A stretch of 7,739 nucleotides of DNA, from contig JAGLDO010000207.1 in assembly GCA_023145555.1 (NCBI GenBank), forward strand, positions 1 through 7,739. Direction: 5' to 3'. The translations under genes were made by a program, and so were the position numbers. This stretch comes from Bacteroidales bacterium (GTDB lineage Bacteria; Bacteroidota; Bacteroidia; Bacteroidales; B39-G9). Within the stretch, counting starts at the first letter, position 1, and every line of letters starts with the position of its first letter. The notes under the pieces were generated by a model that was not told the origin of the DNA, did not search any database, and saw only the letters and a program-made list of their open reading frames with translations. This document shows positions 1 to 5,985 of this stretch, in pieces.

Positions 1-56
1 GTTCTCTGTGGTTTTATTTTTTTTATCGCAGAGACGCTAAGACGCAATTTTTTTAA
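1..56. repeat. Dispersed intergenic repeat, CGCAGAGACGCTAAGACGC type (partial at window edge)
   Basis: Just beyond the xdhA stop, the sequence contains CTCTGTGGTTTTA, then a T-rich gap, then CGCAGAGACGCTAAGACGCAA. TCTCTGTG (3-10) can pair with CGCAGAGA (27-34), allowing one G-U. The wording closely resembles a dispersed spacer repeat (CTTTGCGTCTTAGCGTCTCTGCGG and variants) that I remember from many environmental bacterial genomes, including Bacteroidota. That recollection is not checked. The element is probably cut by the window edge. Confidence 0.45.
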
Positions 57-66
57 ACCTCAAACC

Positions 67-1515
67 TTAAACTTTCATCGTTTGTAAATAGAATTTTAAA
101 AGTAAATTTCGAGCCATCAATTTTCTTCCATCATCACTCGAACGTGCATCTGAAAGAGGTGCAAAATCGTCAAAAATGATAGGCATTGCTTGCTCAATAA
201 TTTTTCGTTCCCACTTTTTACCGATTAAGAAATTTTCGGTTTTTTCAGCTCGCTTGGTTACTGCTGACATACCACCATAAAACAGTTTTATGTCTTTAAT
301 AATTGAATTTTCATCTAAATTGAGCCTAAAACCTGCACTTACCGTTGAAATGTCTAATGTTTTACGTTTTGATATTTTGTATGATTTAATTATTGTGTCT
401 TTTGGAACTTTTGATATCTCTACAGATTTTATAAGCTCATTTTTTTCCATTTTGGTTGTATGATAAGCTGTAATAAAATTACGCAATTTGATTTTTCGTT
501 CGTTTTTTGTGCTTACTAATATTACGCTTGCATCATAAGCCATTAATATTGGAAGAGTGTCGCCAATTGGTGATGCCGAACCAATATTTCCGCCAAGTGT
601 ACCTTTGTTTCTAATTTGTTTCGATCCAAATACTGATAGGAGAGATGATAGTTGAGGAAAATTGTTTTCAAAAGCAACTTTAATATCTTCTAAATTGATA
701 CCTGCTCCAATTTCAATTGAATTATCATTAACTTTTATCTGTTTTAATTCATTAATTTCTGAAATATCAATAATTTCGGGTAAAAACTCATGCCTTTTCG
801 TAACGCGTAATGCTACATCTGTGCCTCCATTCAAAATAATTGCATCATTGTGTTTAATTTTTAATTTTAAAGCTTCTTCAATAGTAAATGGAAGAAAATA
901 TTTTTGCTTATCATTTTCTATAGCGATTGTATCTTGTTTGTTAATTTTAGTAAGAAGTGAGATAATATCATTTTCGTTTTTTGTAAATTTGTCAATGCCT
1001 TTGTTAACACAAGCTTGAGATGCTGCATCAACAATTGGTCTATATCCTGTACAGCGACATAAATTTCCTGTTAAAGCATCGTCAATCTCCTCTTTGTTGG
1101 GATTATTAATATTTTTATATAAAGCAAAAAGTGACATAACAACTCCGGGTGTACAATAACCACATTGGCTTGCATCATTCGTAACCATTGCTGTTTGAAC
1201 AGGATGAAGAGTGTTTGAGTTTCCAAGATTTTCAACAGTAATTAATTGTTTACCATGTAGTTGTGGCAGAAAAATTATGCAAGAGTTAAAAGATTTATAT
1301 GTAAGTTTATTATAATTATTTAATTGAGCAATTGCAACAGTGCAAGCACCACAATCGCCTTCGGCACAGCCTTCTTTCACTCCTTTGTGATTTGGTAAGC
1401 TTCTTAAATATTCTAAAATAGTTGTTGTCGGGGTGTATTTATGGTTATTTTTAAAATCAATATTTACAATTTTATCATCTAAAACAAAAGATATTGTTGA
1501 ATTATTATTTGTCAT
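67..1515 (-). CDS. xdhA: Xanthine dehydrogenase small subunit (2Fe-2S + FAD)
   Basis: This 482-aa protein is the electron-transfer subunit of a xanthine dehydrogenase-family molybdoenzyme, carrying electrons from the Mo site through two [2Fe-2S] clusters to FAD. Residues 1-80 are a plant-type ferredoxin domain with ligands C50, C55, C58 (GCAEGDCGAC) and C79. Residues 85-170 are the second [2Fe-2S] domain, with QCGYCTPG (C118, C121) and CRCTGYRP (C153, C155). From about 205 the FAD domain follows, with LNGGTDVALRV at 228-238 and the flavin loop TLGGNIGSASPIGDTLP at 306-322. The CO-dehydrogenase flavoprotein C-terminal domain occupies about 375-478. Length and domain order fit the fused XdhA-type small subunit rather than the split E. 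coli type. It starts 11 nt after the xdhC stop, so the two are probably cotranscribed. No xdhB-like Mo subunit lies before the window edge. The family is certain; xanthine as substrate is inferred from similarity and from xdhC. Confidence 0.93.
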   Translation of the reverse strand: MTNNNSTISFVLDDKIVNIDFKNNHKYTPTTTILEYLRSLPNHKGVKEGCAEGDCGACTVAIAQLNNYNKLTYKSFNSCIIFLPQLHGKQLITVENLGNSNTLHPVQTAMVTNDASQCGYCTPGVVMSLFALYKNINNPNKEEIDDALTGNLCRCTGYRPIVDAASQACVNKGIDKFTKNENDIISLLTKINKQDTIAIENDKQKYFLPFTIEEALKLKIKHNDAIILNGGTDVALRVTKRHEFLPEIIDISEINELKQIKVNDNSIEIGAGINLEDIKVAFENNFPQLSSLLSVFGSKQIRNKGTLGGNIGSASPIGDTLPILMAYDASVILVSTKNERKIKLRNFITAYHTTKMEKNELIKSVEISKVPKDTIIKSYKISKRKTLDISTVSAGFRLNLDENSIIKDIKLFYGGMSAVTKRAEKTENFLIGKKWERKIIEQAMPIIFDDFAPLSDARSSDDGRKLMARNLLLKFYLQTMKV

Positions 1516-1526
1516 CTTATTTCTGT

Positions 1527-2291
1527 TTAATTTAATTTTGATCGTGTATCAATTAATTTTGCTAAAATTGATACAGCAATTTCTTCAGGTGTGTTACATT
1601 TAATATCAATACCCATTGGCCAATTAATGTTAGACATTTGTTGCTCAGTTAATATTTTTTCAGAAAGAAATATTTTTTTTGCAGTTGCAATTTTGGCTTT
1701 ACTGCCAATCATGCCCAGAAAAGCATATGCTTGTTTTGCACAATATGCAATAATGTCACGGTCGAAGCTGTGTTCTCTTGTTATGCTGGCAATGTATGTG
1801 TTACTGTCGAAATTAAGTTCTTCAAAAGCTTCATTGTAGTTTTTCTGAATAATCTGAAATCCTGTGGTGTCAAAACCATCAAAAATTTCTTTTCTGTCAT
1901 CAACAAGTGTTACAGAAAAATTAACTTGTTTAGCAAATTTAGCCAAGGTTTTTCCAATATGTCCTGCACCAAAAATTATTAATTTTGAAGTACCTGTTAT
2001 TGGTTCAATAAAAATTTCGTTTGAACCACCGCATCCCATTCCTTCTTTTTGAGAAAGTATGTATTTTAAAACTTGAGGTGTTTTGTTTTTTATTATTTCA
2101 ATTGCGTTATTAACAACCTTTTTTTCTAAGCTTCCACCGCCAACAGTACCATAAATAGAACCATCTTCATATACAATCATTTTTGTGCCGGTTTTTCTCG
2201 GCGTTGAGCCTGTAGTAGAAATAATTGTGCATAAAGCTGCTGAATCATTTGATTTTTCTATTTCTGAAATTTTTTTATAAATGCTGTCCAT
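1527..2291 (-). CDS. xdhC: XdhC/CoxI family molybdenum cofactor insertion factor
   Basis: This 254-aa protein belongs to the XdhC/CoxI family, cytoplasmic chaperones that bind molybdenum cofactor, help its sulfuration and deliver it to xanthine dehydrogenase-type apoenzymes. It is not a subunit of the finished enzyme. The N-terminal XdhC/CoxI domain shows GSTPRKTGTKM at 28-38, the glycine-rich GTVGGGSLE at 48-56 and GMGCGGS at 84-90, whose Cys87 lies in the conserved segment tied to cofactor binding. A Rossmann-like C-terminal domain begins with GAGHIGKTLA at 108-117 and contains MIGSKAK (194-200), PMGIDI (225-230) and PEEIAVSI (235-242). It is first in the minus-strand unit with xdhA 11 nt downstream, which supports a role for that enzyme. 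The Met start sits at the beginning of the domain and has no obvious ribosome binding site, as is usual in Bacteroidota. The length is normal for the family. Confidence 0.92.
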   Translation of the reverse strand: MDSIYKKISEIEKSNDSAALCTIISTTGSTPRKTGTKMIVYEDGSIYGTVGGGSLEKKVVNNAIEIIKNKTPQVLKYILSQKEGMGCGGSNEIFIEPITGTSKLIIFGAGHIGKTLAKFAKQVNFSVTLVDDRKEIFDGFDTTGFQIIQKNYNEAFEELNFDSNTYIASITREHSFDRDIIAYCAKQAYAFLGMIGSKAKIATAKKIFLSEKILTEQQMSNINWPMGIDIKCNTPEEIAVSILAKLIDTRSKLN

Positions 2292-2328
2292 TTAATTTAA
2301 GTATCTTTATATGAAAAAAATTAAGCTT

Positions 2329-2359
2329 TAAAGGTATGAAATATTATTTTTTTTTAAAA
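2329..2359 (-). promoter_or_regulatory. Weak candidate promoter for xdhC-xdhA
   Basis: On the minus strand, TACCTTTA (complement of 2329-2336) is one base from the TAnnTTTG -7 consensus. It lies 19 nt after TTTT (complement of 2356-2359), one base from TTTG. Spacing and the roughly 30-nt leader to the xdhC ATG resemble the better DUF2089 promoter. In such AT-rich DNA a match this loose may be chance. Confidence 0.22.
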
Positions 2360-2489
2360 GGTTTAACAATTTAGTTTTTAAAAATTAATAATCTATTTTT
2401 GCCAAAAGAAATTGAAAAGCGATTTTTTTATAGTTGGTTTTTGAAAAAAATGATTTAAAATAAATTTTATTTATGAAACAACTCCGAAA

Positions 2490-2569
2490 AGACCTGACAT
2501 GTTTGTAGCAATAAAAGCCGGTATAATTAAATTACTGATAATCTGAATAATAGAAAACATGTCAGGTCT
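2490..2569. repeat. 15-bp perfect inverted repeat (AGACCTGACATGTTT)
   Basis: The left arm AGACCTGACATGTTT (2490-2504) is matched exactly by AAACATGTCAGGTCT (2555-2569) across a 50-nt spacer. Outside the arms, CCG (2484-2486) and CGG (2570-2572) also face each other after a 2-nt difference, so each arm may be an inverted copy of a roughly 20-nt unit. The arms are clearly richer in GC than the surrounding DNA. No T-run follows the right arm, so it is not a simple terminator. ACCTGACAGGT-like palindromes are common in Bacteroidota spacers as far as I recall. Confidence 0.8.
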
Positions 2570-2590
2570 CGGTAATTTATAATTAAAGCG

Positions 2591-2741
2591 TTTCAATTAT
2601 CTGTTTACTATTGATTATTTATATTTTGTATGCTGAATTTTAATAATTTAATAATTATTAAGATAAATATTATTAAACTATTAATCAATGTGTTAGTGAG
2701 CAATAGACAATAATCAATATAAAATCGCTGAAGTATTGAAA
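2591..2741. repeat. Imperfect AT-rich inverted repeat
   Basis: TTTCAAT (2591-2597) and TATTGATTATT (2609-2619) recur in reverse complement as ATTGAAA (2735-2741) and AATAATCAATA (2709-2719), in the correct nested order. The distance between the blocks differs by about 4 nt. The interior (2640-2690) is nearly pure A/T and also partly self-complementary. It may be a decayed MITE-like palindrome or simply low-complexity DNA. Confidence 0.35.
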
Positions 2742-2805
2742 TTGCGTTTTTTACAAGAAAGTTATAATATTATATATTGCTGTAATTCATTATAATCAGG
2801 CATGT

Positions 2806-2837
2806 AACTTTATGAACTTTCAACTTTATGAACTTTT
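2806..2837 (+). repeat. 16-nt tandem direct repeat before the EamA start
   Basis: AACTTTATGAACTTT occurs at 2806-2820 and again at 2822-2836, making two tandem 16-nt units that differ only in the last base (C2821, T2837). The second copy ends 12 nt before the EamA ATG. Each unit carries an ATG; the first opens a 13-codon frame that ends on the EamA start codon. Confidence 0.75.
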
Positions 2838-2849
2838 TATACTAAACCT

Positions 2850-3713
2850 ATGATTTATCTATTATTAAGTATTGCTTCTTCATCAGTAATTGTTGTTTTG
2901 TTTAAATATTTTGAAAAATATAAAGTTGATTTATTTTATCCAATAATAATAAATTATTTTGTAGCATCTGCCTTAGGCTTATTTTTAAACGACTATAAAA
3001 CAGGTTTCTCCGAAGTTTTTCATAGCAATTGGATATTTTTAGCAATTATAATTGGAACGTTGTTAATTGCTATGTTTTTTGTTATTGGCTTATCAATACA
3101 AAAAGCAGGAATTACTGTAACAACAGTGTCGAGTAGGATGTCATTAATCATTCCGATAACTTTTTCAATAATTTATTATAATGAGAATGTAAGCGCTATT
3201 AAAATAGCCGGTATTGTTTTAGCAATAATGGCAATTTTTTTCTCATTAATGAGGAAAGGTAAAATAAAATTAAATCAAAAATATTTTTATTTACCATTTA
3301 TTGCTTTTGTCGGAGGAGGTATTATTGATGCTTTGGTAAAATATTCACAACAAGAATATTTGACTTTCGACAATACTGCATTATTTTCAGGAATATTATT
3401 TACTTTTTCGGCTGTAATTGGTGTTTTTATTAGCTTTTTTAAGAAGACACCAATTAAGAGCTTTGTTAAACCAAAGATATTAATTAGTGGTATATTGCTT
3501 GGAGTGGCTAATTTTGGTTCAATGTTGTTTTTTATTAAGGCTTTAGCAAATTGCAATTTTGAAAGCTCAATTGTTTTTGGTTTTAATCATATTGGAATTA
3601 TTTTATTCTCAGCAGTTTTTGCAACAATTGTTTTTAAAGAAAAACTTTCTTTAATAAATAAAATTGGCATTGTTTTGGCTTTCTTAGCGATAATAATTCT
3701 TTCATATGCCTAA
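2850..3713 (+). CDS. EamA/DMT-superfamily transporter
   Basis: This 287-aa, very hydrophobic protein has about ten predicted membrane helices (roughly 1-19, 28-47, 60-81, 88-110, 116-134, 145-164, 176-197, 208-230, 238-262, 270-287). That is the two-repeat 5+5 layout of the drug/metabolite transporter superfamily. Each half ends in the familiar EamA pattern: a helix ending at an acidic turn (YYNENVSAIKIAGIVLAI at 109-126; FKEKLSLINKIGIVLAF at 262-278) followed by a final helix. It probably exports or takes up a small metabolite across the inner membrane; the substrate cannot be read from the sequence. The ATG is well supported because an in-frame stop lies only 21 nt upstream (2829-2831) and the first helix begins at once. 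yigZ follows after 9 nt, suggesting cotranscription. A 13-codon open frame upstream ends at the start codon (see findings). Confidence 0.88.
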   Translation: MIYLLLSIASSSVIVVLFKYFEKYKVDLFYPIIINYFVASALGLFLNDYKTGFSEVFHSNWIFLAIIIGTLLIAMFFVIGLSIQKAGITVTTVSSRMSLIIPITFSIIYYNENVSAIKIAGIVLAIMAIFFSLMRKGKIKLNQKYFYLPFIAFVGGGIIDALVKYSQQEYLTFDNTALFSGILFTFSAVIGVFISFFKKTPIKSFVKPKILISGILLGVANFGSMLFFIKALANCNFESSIVFGFNHIGIILFSAVFATIVFKEKLSLINKIGIVLAFLAIIILSYA

Positions 3714-3722
3714 CAATTATTA

Positions 3723-4328
3723 ATGATGTGTGAAGATATTTACAAAACAATTTCAGAACCATCCGAAGGATTTTATAAGGACAAAGGAAGTAAATTTTAT
3801 GCTTTTGCTTTTCCTGTTTATTCAGAAGATGAAATAAAAGAGATTCAGAAAAATCTCAGAAAGAAATATCATGATGCACGTCACCATTGCTATGCTTTTA
3901 GATTAGGAGCAGCTAAAAAAATATATCGCTCAAGTGACGATGGTGAGCCTGCTAATTCATCAGGACCTCCAATTCTTGGACAAATACAATCGAAAGACCT
4001 CTCAAATATTTTAATAGTTGTTATTCGTTATTTCGGTGGCACAAAATTGGGAATCCCAGGATTAATAAAAGCTTATAGAGTAGCTACCTTAGATGCCATT
4101 AATAACGGAAAAATTATTTCTAAAACCGAAAATGTTAATTTTAAAATTGAATTTGAATATCCTGTAATGAACTCTGTAATGAGAATTATTAAAGAAGAAA
4201 ATTTAGATTTGATTAATCAAAAATCAGATTTGACTTGTGAGATTACTTTAAGTGTTCGTAAAAAAAATGTTAACTCAATTATTGACAGATTTAAAAAAAT
4301 TAGGAATTTAAAAGTTGTTATTGATTAA
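3723..4328 (+). CDS. yigZ: YigZ/IMPACT family protein (UPF0029)
   Basis: This 201-aa soluble protein is of the YigZ/IMPACT family. The N-terminal UPF0029 domain (about 14-125) shows DARHHCYAFRLG at 51-62, SSDDGEPANSSGPPIL at 70-85 and VVIRYFGGTKLGIPGL at 99-114, the family's hallmark blocks. A C-terminal ferredoxin-like domain of the DUF1949 type covers about 138-193. The eukaryotic relative IMPACT regulates Gcn2. The bacterial role is unsettled, with nucleic-acid or ribosome-related functions proposed, so no reaction is assigned. Length is normal (about 200 aa). The gene opens with two consecutive ATG codons (3723 and 3726), and either could be the start. It lies 9 nt after the EamA gene and is probably in the same transcript. 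This pairing looks like convenience rather than shared pathway, although I cannot test its conservation. Confidence 0.9.
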   Translation: MMCEDIYKTISEPSEGFYKDKGSKFYAFAFPVYSEDEIKEIQKNLRKKYHDARHHCYAFRLGAAKKIYRSSDDGEPANSSGPPILGQIQSKDLSNILIVVIRYFGGTKLGIPGLIKAYRVATLDAINNGKIISKTENVNFKIEFEYPVMNSVMRIIKEENLDLINQKSDLTCEITLSVRKKNVNSIIDRFKKIRNLKVVID

Positions 4329-4349
4329 CGAAACACTTCCATATATAAC

Positions 4350-4443
4350 ACAACACTTCCAGGTCTGCCGATGCTGGAAGGTTTACGTTGGTTATTGCTT
4401 TTTTTAAAAACCTTCCAGTGTGCGAAGCTTCTGGAAGTGTTGT
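4350..4443. repeat. Nested palindrome of CTTCCAG/CTGGAAG blocks between yigZ and pyrB
   Basis: An outer perfect 13-bp pair joins ACAACACTTCCAG (4350-4362) with CTGGAAGTGTTGT (4431-4443). An inner perfect 11-bp pair joins CTGGAAGGTTT (4374-4384) with AAACCTTCCAG (4408-4418). The same blocks could instead form two side-by-side 7-bp hairpins (4356-4362 with 4374-4380, and 4412-4418 with 4431-4437). A further ACACTTCCA lies at 4333-4341. No T-run follows the right arm, so terminator function for yigZ is possible but not typical. It has the look of a repetitive extragenic palindrome. Confidence 0.8.
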
Positions 4444-4563
4444 ATTAATTTATATTAATTGTCAATAACTTGTTATTAAAAAATAAATCTAATTATTTAA
4501 TTGTTCATTTAACTTATTTATATTTACGCTATATATAGTTATTAACCATTAACTCGTAAGTGA

Positions 4564-5472
4564 ATGAAAAATAAGAGTTTAATATCAATAAATGATTATA
4601 CCCCCGAAGAATTATTGAAAATAATTGACATTGCTGGAGAATTTGAAAAAAATTCTGTTCAAGATATTCTAAAAGGTAAGGTAATAGCAACCTTATTTTT
4701 TGAACCATCAACAAGAACCCGATTAAGTTTTGAAAGTGCTGTAAATCGTCTTGGTGGAAGAATAATTGGTTTTACAGATGCAAGTTCATCAAGTGTGAAA
4801 AAAGGAGAATCGTTAAAAGATACAATAAGAACTGTAAGCAATTATTGCGATTTAATTGTTATGCGTCATCCACTTGAAGGTAGTGCAAGATATGCTTCAG
4901 AAGTAGCAACTGTGCCGGTTATAAATGCAGGCGATGGTGCTAATCAACACCCAACACAATGTTTGTTAGATCTTTTTTCAATTAAAAAAACTCAAGGAAC
5001 ACTGGAAAATTTAAATATTTTTTTGGTTGGTGATTTAAAATATGGGCGAACAGTTCATTCTTTGTTAATGGCAATGTCTAATTTTAATCCTACTTTTAAT
5101 TTTATCTCCCCGGATGAATTAAAAATTCCAGACGAATATAAATTGTTTTTAGACAATAAAGGAATAAAATACTATGAACACTCTGATTTTTCGGAAATTA
5201 TCTTAAGAGCAGATATTGTTTATATGACTCGTATTCAAAAAGAAAGGTTTTCTGATCCTATGGAGTATGAAAAAGTTAAAAATTCATATGTATTAAATAA
5301 TGATATGCTTACAGGCACTAAAGAAAATTTAAAAATCTTACACCCTTTACCTCGTGTAAACGAAATAAGTGAAGATGTTGATGAAAATGAAAAAGCATAT
5401 TATTTTACTCAGGCATTAAACGGCGTTTTTACTCGACAAGCAATTATTTCATCAATTTTAGGTTTAAAATAA
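4564..5472 (+). CDS. pyrB: Aspartate carbamoyltransferase catalytic chain
   Basis: This 302-aa protein catalyses carbamoyl phosphate + L-aspartate to N-carbamoyl-L-aspartate + phosphate, the committed step of de novo pyrimidine synthesis. The carbamoyl-phosphate loop FEPSTRTRLSFE is at 46-57 (S49, T50, R51, T52, R53). The mobile-loop lysine is in SSSVKKGES (75-83). Further active-site blocks are RHPLEGSARYA (101-111), GDGANQHPTQCLLDLF (123-138, with H129 and Q132), GDLKYGRTVHSL (156-167), TRIQKERF (222-229) and HPLPRVNEI (260-268). All key residues are present and the length is typical of class-B catalytic chains. The ATG start has no clear Shine-Dalgarno sequence. pyrI starts 26 nt downstream, so a c6r6 holoenzyme is expected. 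The 235-nt leader region holds a large palindrome but no convincing attenuator or PyrR-binding structure. Confidence 0.97.
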   Translation: MKNKSLISINDYTPEELLKIIDIAGEFEKNSVQDILKGKVIATLFFEPSTRTRLSFESAVNRLGGRIIGFTDASSSSVKKGESLKDTIRTVSNYCDLIVMRHPLEGSARYASEVATVPVINAGDGANQHPTQCLLDLFSIKKTQGTLENLNIFLVGDLKYGRTVHSLLMAMSNFNPTFNFISPDELKIPDEYKLFLDNKGIKYYEHSDFSEIILRADIVYMTRIQKERFSDPMEYEKVKNSYVLNNDMLTGTKENLKILHPLPRVNEISEDVDENEKAYYFTQALNGVFTRQAIISSILGLK

Positions 5473-5498
5473 TTTTAAAAAAATTTAAGTTTTTCAAA

Positions 5499-5957
5499 AT
5501 GACAGATAAACGAATATTAAGTGTTACCGCAATAAAAGACGGTACTGTTATTGACCATATTCCTGCAAAAAGTTTATTTAAAGTAATAAGCATACTTGAG
5601 CTTGATACTCTTAACACTCAAATGACTTTTGGTACTAATTTTAATAGTAAAAAATTAGGTCGCAAAGCTTTAATAAAAATTTCTAATAAGTTTTTTAAAG
5701 ATGAAGAAATTGATAAAATTGCCTTGGTAGCTCCCGATGCAAAATTAAATATTATCAAAGATTATCAAGTAGTTGAAAAACGTGAAGTTGAAGTACCTGA
5801 TAAAATTGTTGGAATTGTGAAATGTATGAACCCTAATTGCGTTACAAATAACGAAAAGGTAGTTACAAAGTTTGATGTTGTTTCTAAAAAAGACGTAGCT
5901 CTTAAATGTTGTTATTGTGAAAAAATTACCGACCAAGAACATTTAAAAATTATTTAG
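5499..5957 (+). CDS. pyrI: Aspartate carbamoyltransferase regulatory chain
   Basis: This 152-aa protein is the allosteric chain that binds CTP/UTP or ATP and bridges catalytic trimers. The N-terminal nucleotide-binding domain has GTVIDHIPA at 15-23 (D19, H20), K60 in ALIKI and K94 in VVEKREV. These match the numbering of the effector-contact residues known from E. coli. The C-terminal zinc domain has the four structural cysteines C109 and C114 (CMNPNC) and C137 and C140 (CCYC), with one extra cysteine at 138. Nothing essential is missing, so the enzyme should be feedback regulated. The last residues (KITDQEH) are encoded by the left arm of an inverted repeat whose other arm lies after the stop codon. 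That structure looks like the terminator of the convergent operon. pyrI follows pyrB closely and depends on the same transcript. Confidence 0.96.
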   Translation: MTDKRILSVTAIKDGTVIDHIPAKSLFKVISILELDTLNTQMTFGTNFNSKKLGRKALIKISNKFFKDEEIDKIALVAPDAKLNIIKDYQVVEKREVEVPDKIVGIVKCMNPNCVTNNEKVVTKFDVVSKKDVALKCCYCEKITDQEHLKII

Positions 5958-5974
5958 TATTGCATGGTCGGTAA
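5920..5974 (-). terminator. Rho-independent terminator of the DUF2089-YIP1 operon, inside pyrI
   Basis: A 10-bp perfect inverted repeat pairs TTACCGACCA (5926-5935) with TGGTCGGTAA (5965-5974). Read on the minus strand, the stem is followed directly by six T residues (complement of A5920-5925), as expected of an intrinsic terminator for the gene ending at 5986. The loop is long (29 nt) and contains the pyrI stop codon. On the plus strand no T-run follows the stem, so termination of pyrBI here would be weaker. Confidence 0.55.
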
Positions 5975-5985
5975 AATTATATTTA

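Larger units (their letters stand above)
2292..2849. other. Gene-free divergent spacer between xdhC and the EamA gene
   Basis: This 558-nt AT-rich region separates two divergently transcribed units. I see no open frame with protein-like character and no RNA gene. It contains, in order, a weak candidate xdhC promoter (2329-2359), a 15-bp perfect inverted repeat (2490-2569), a looser inverted repeat (2591-2741) and a 16-nt tandem duplication (2806-2837). No strong Bacteroidetes promoter for the EamA gene was found by eye. Confidence 0.8.

Noticed and set aside
662..1018. 118-codon open frame on the plus strand opposite xdhA
   Set aside because: It lies antisense within a well-conserved gene and its translation has no recognisable domain; it is a shadow of AT-rich codon usage.
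1591..2052. Overlapping plus-strand open frames opposite xdhC
   Set aside because: They are antisense to a clear XdhC protein with intact motifs and show no protein-like features of their own.
4519..4538. TATATTTA followed by the 10-bp palindrome CTATATATAG before pyrB, as promoter and operator
   Set aside because: TATATTTA is one base off the -7 consensus, but no TTTG box lies 19-21 nt upstream, and A/T palindromes like this are expected by chance here.
4329..4563. pyrBI attenuator or PyrR-type leader
   Set aside because: The large palindrome is not followed by a T-run, ends 120 nt before the ATG, and no pyrimidine-rich leader peptide or PyrR-binding loop is visible.
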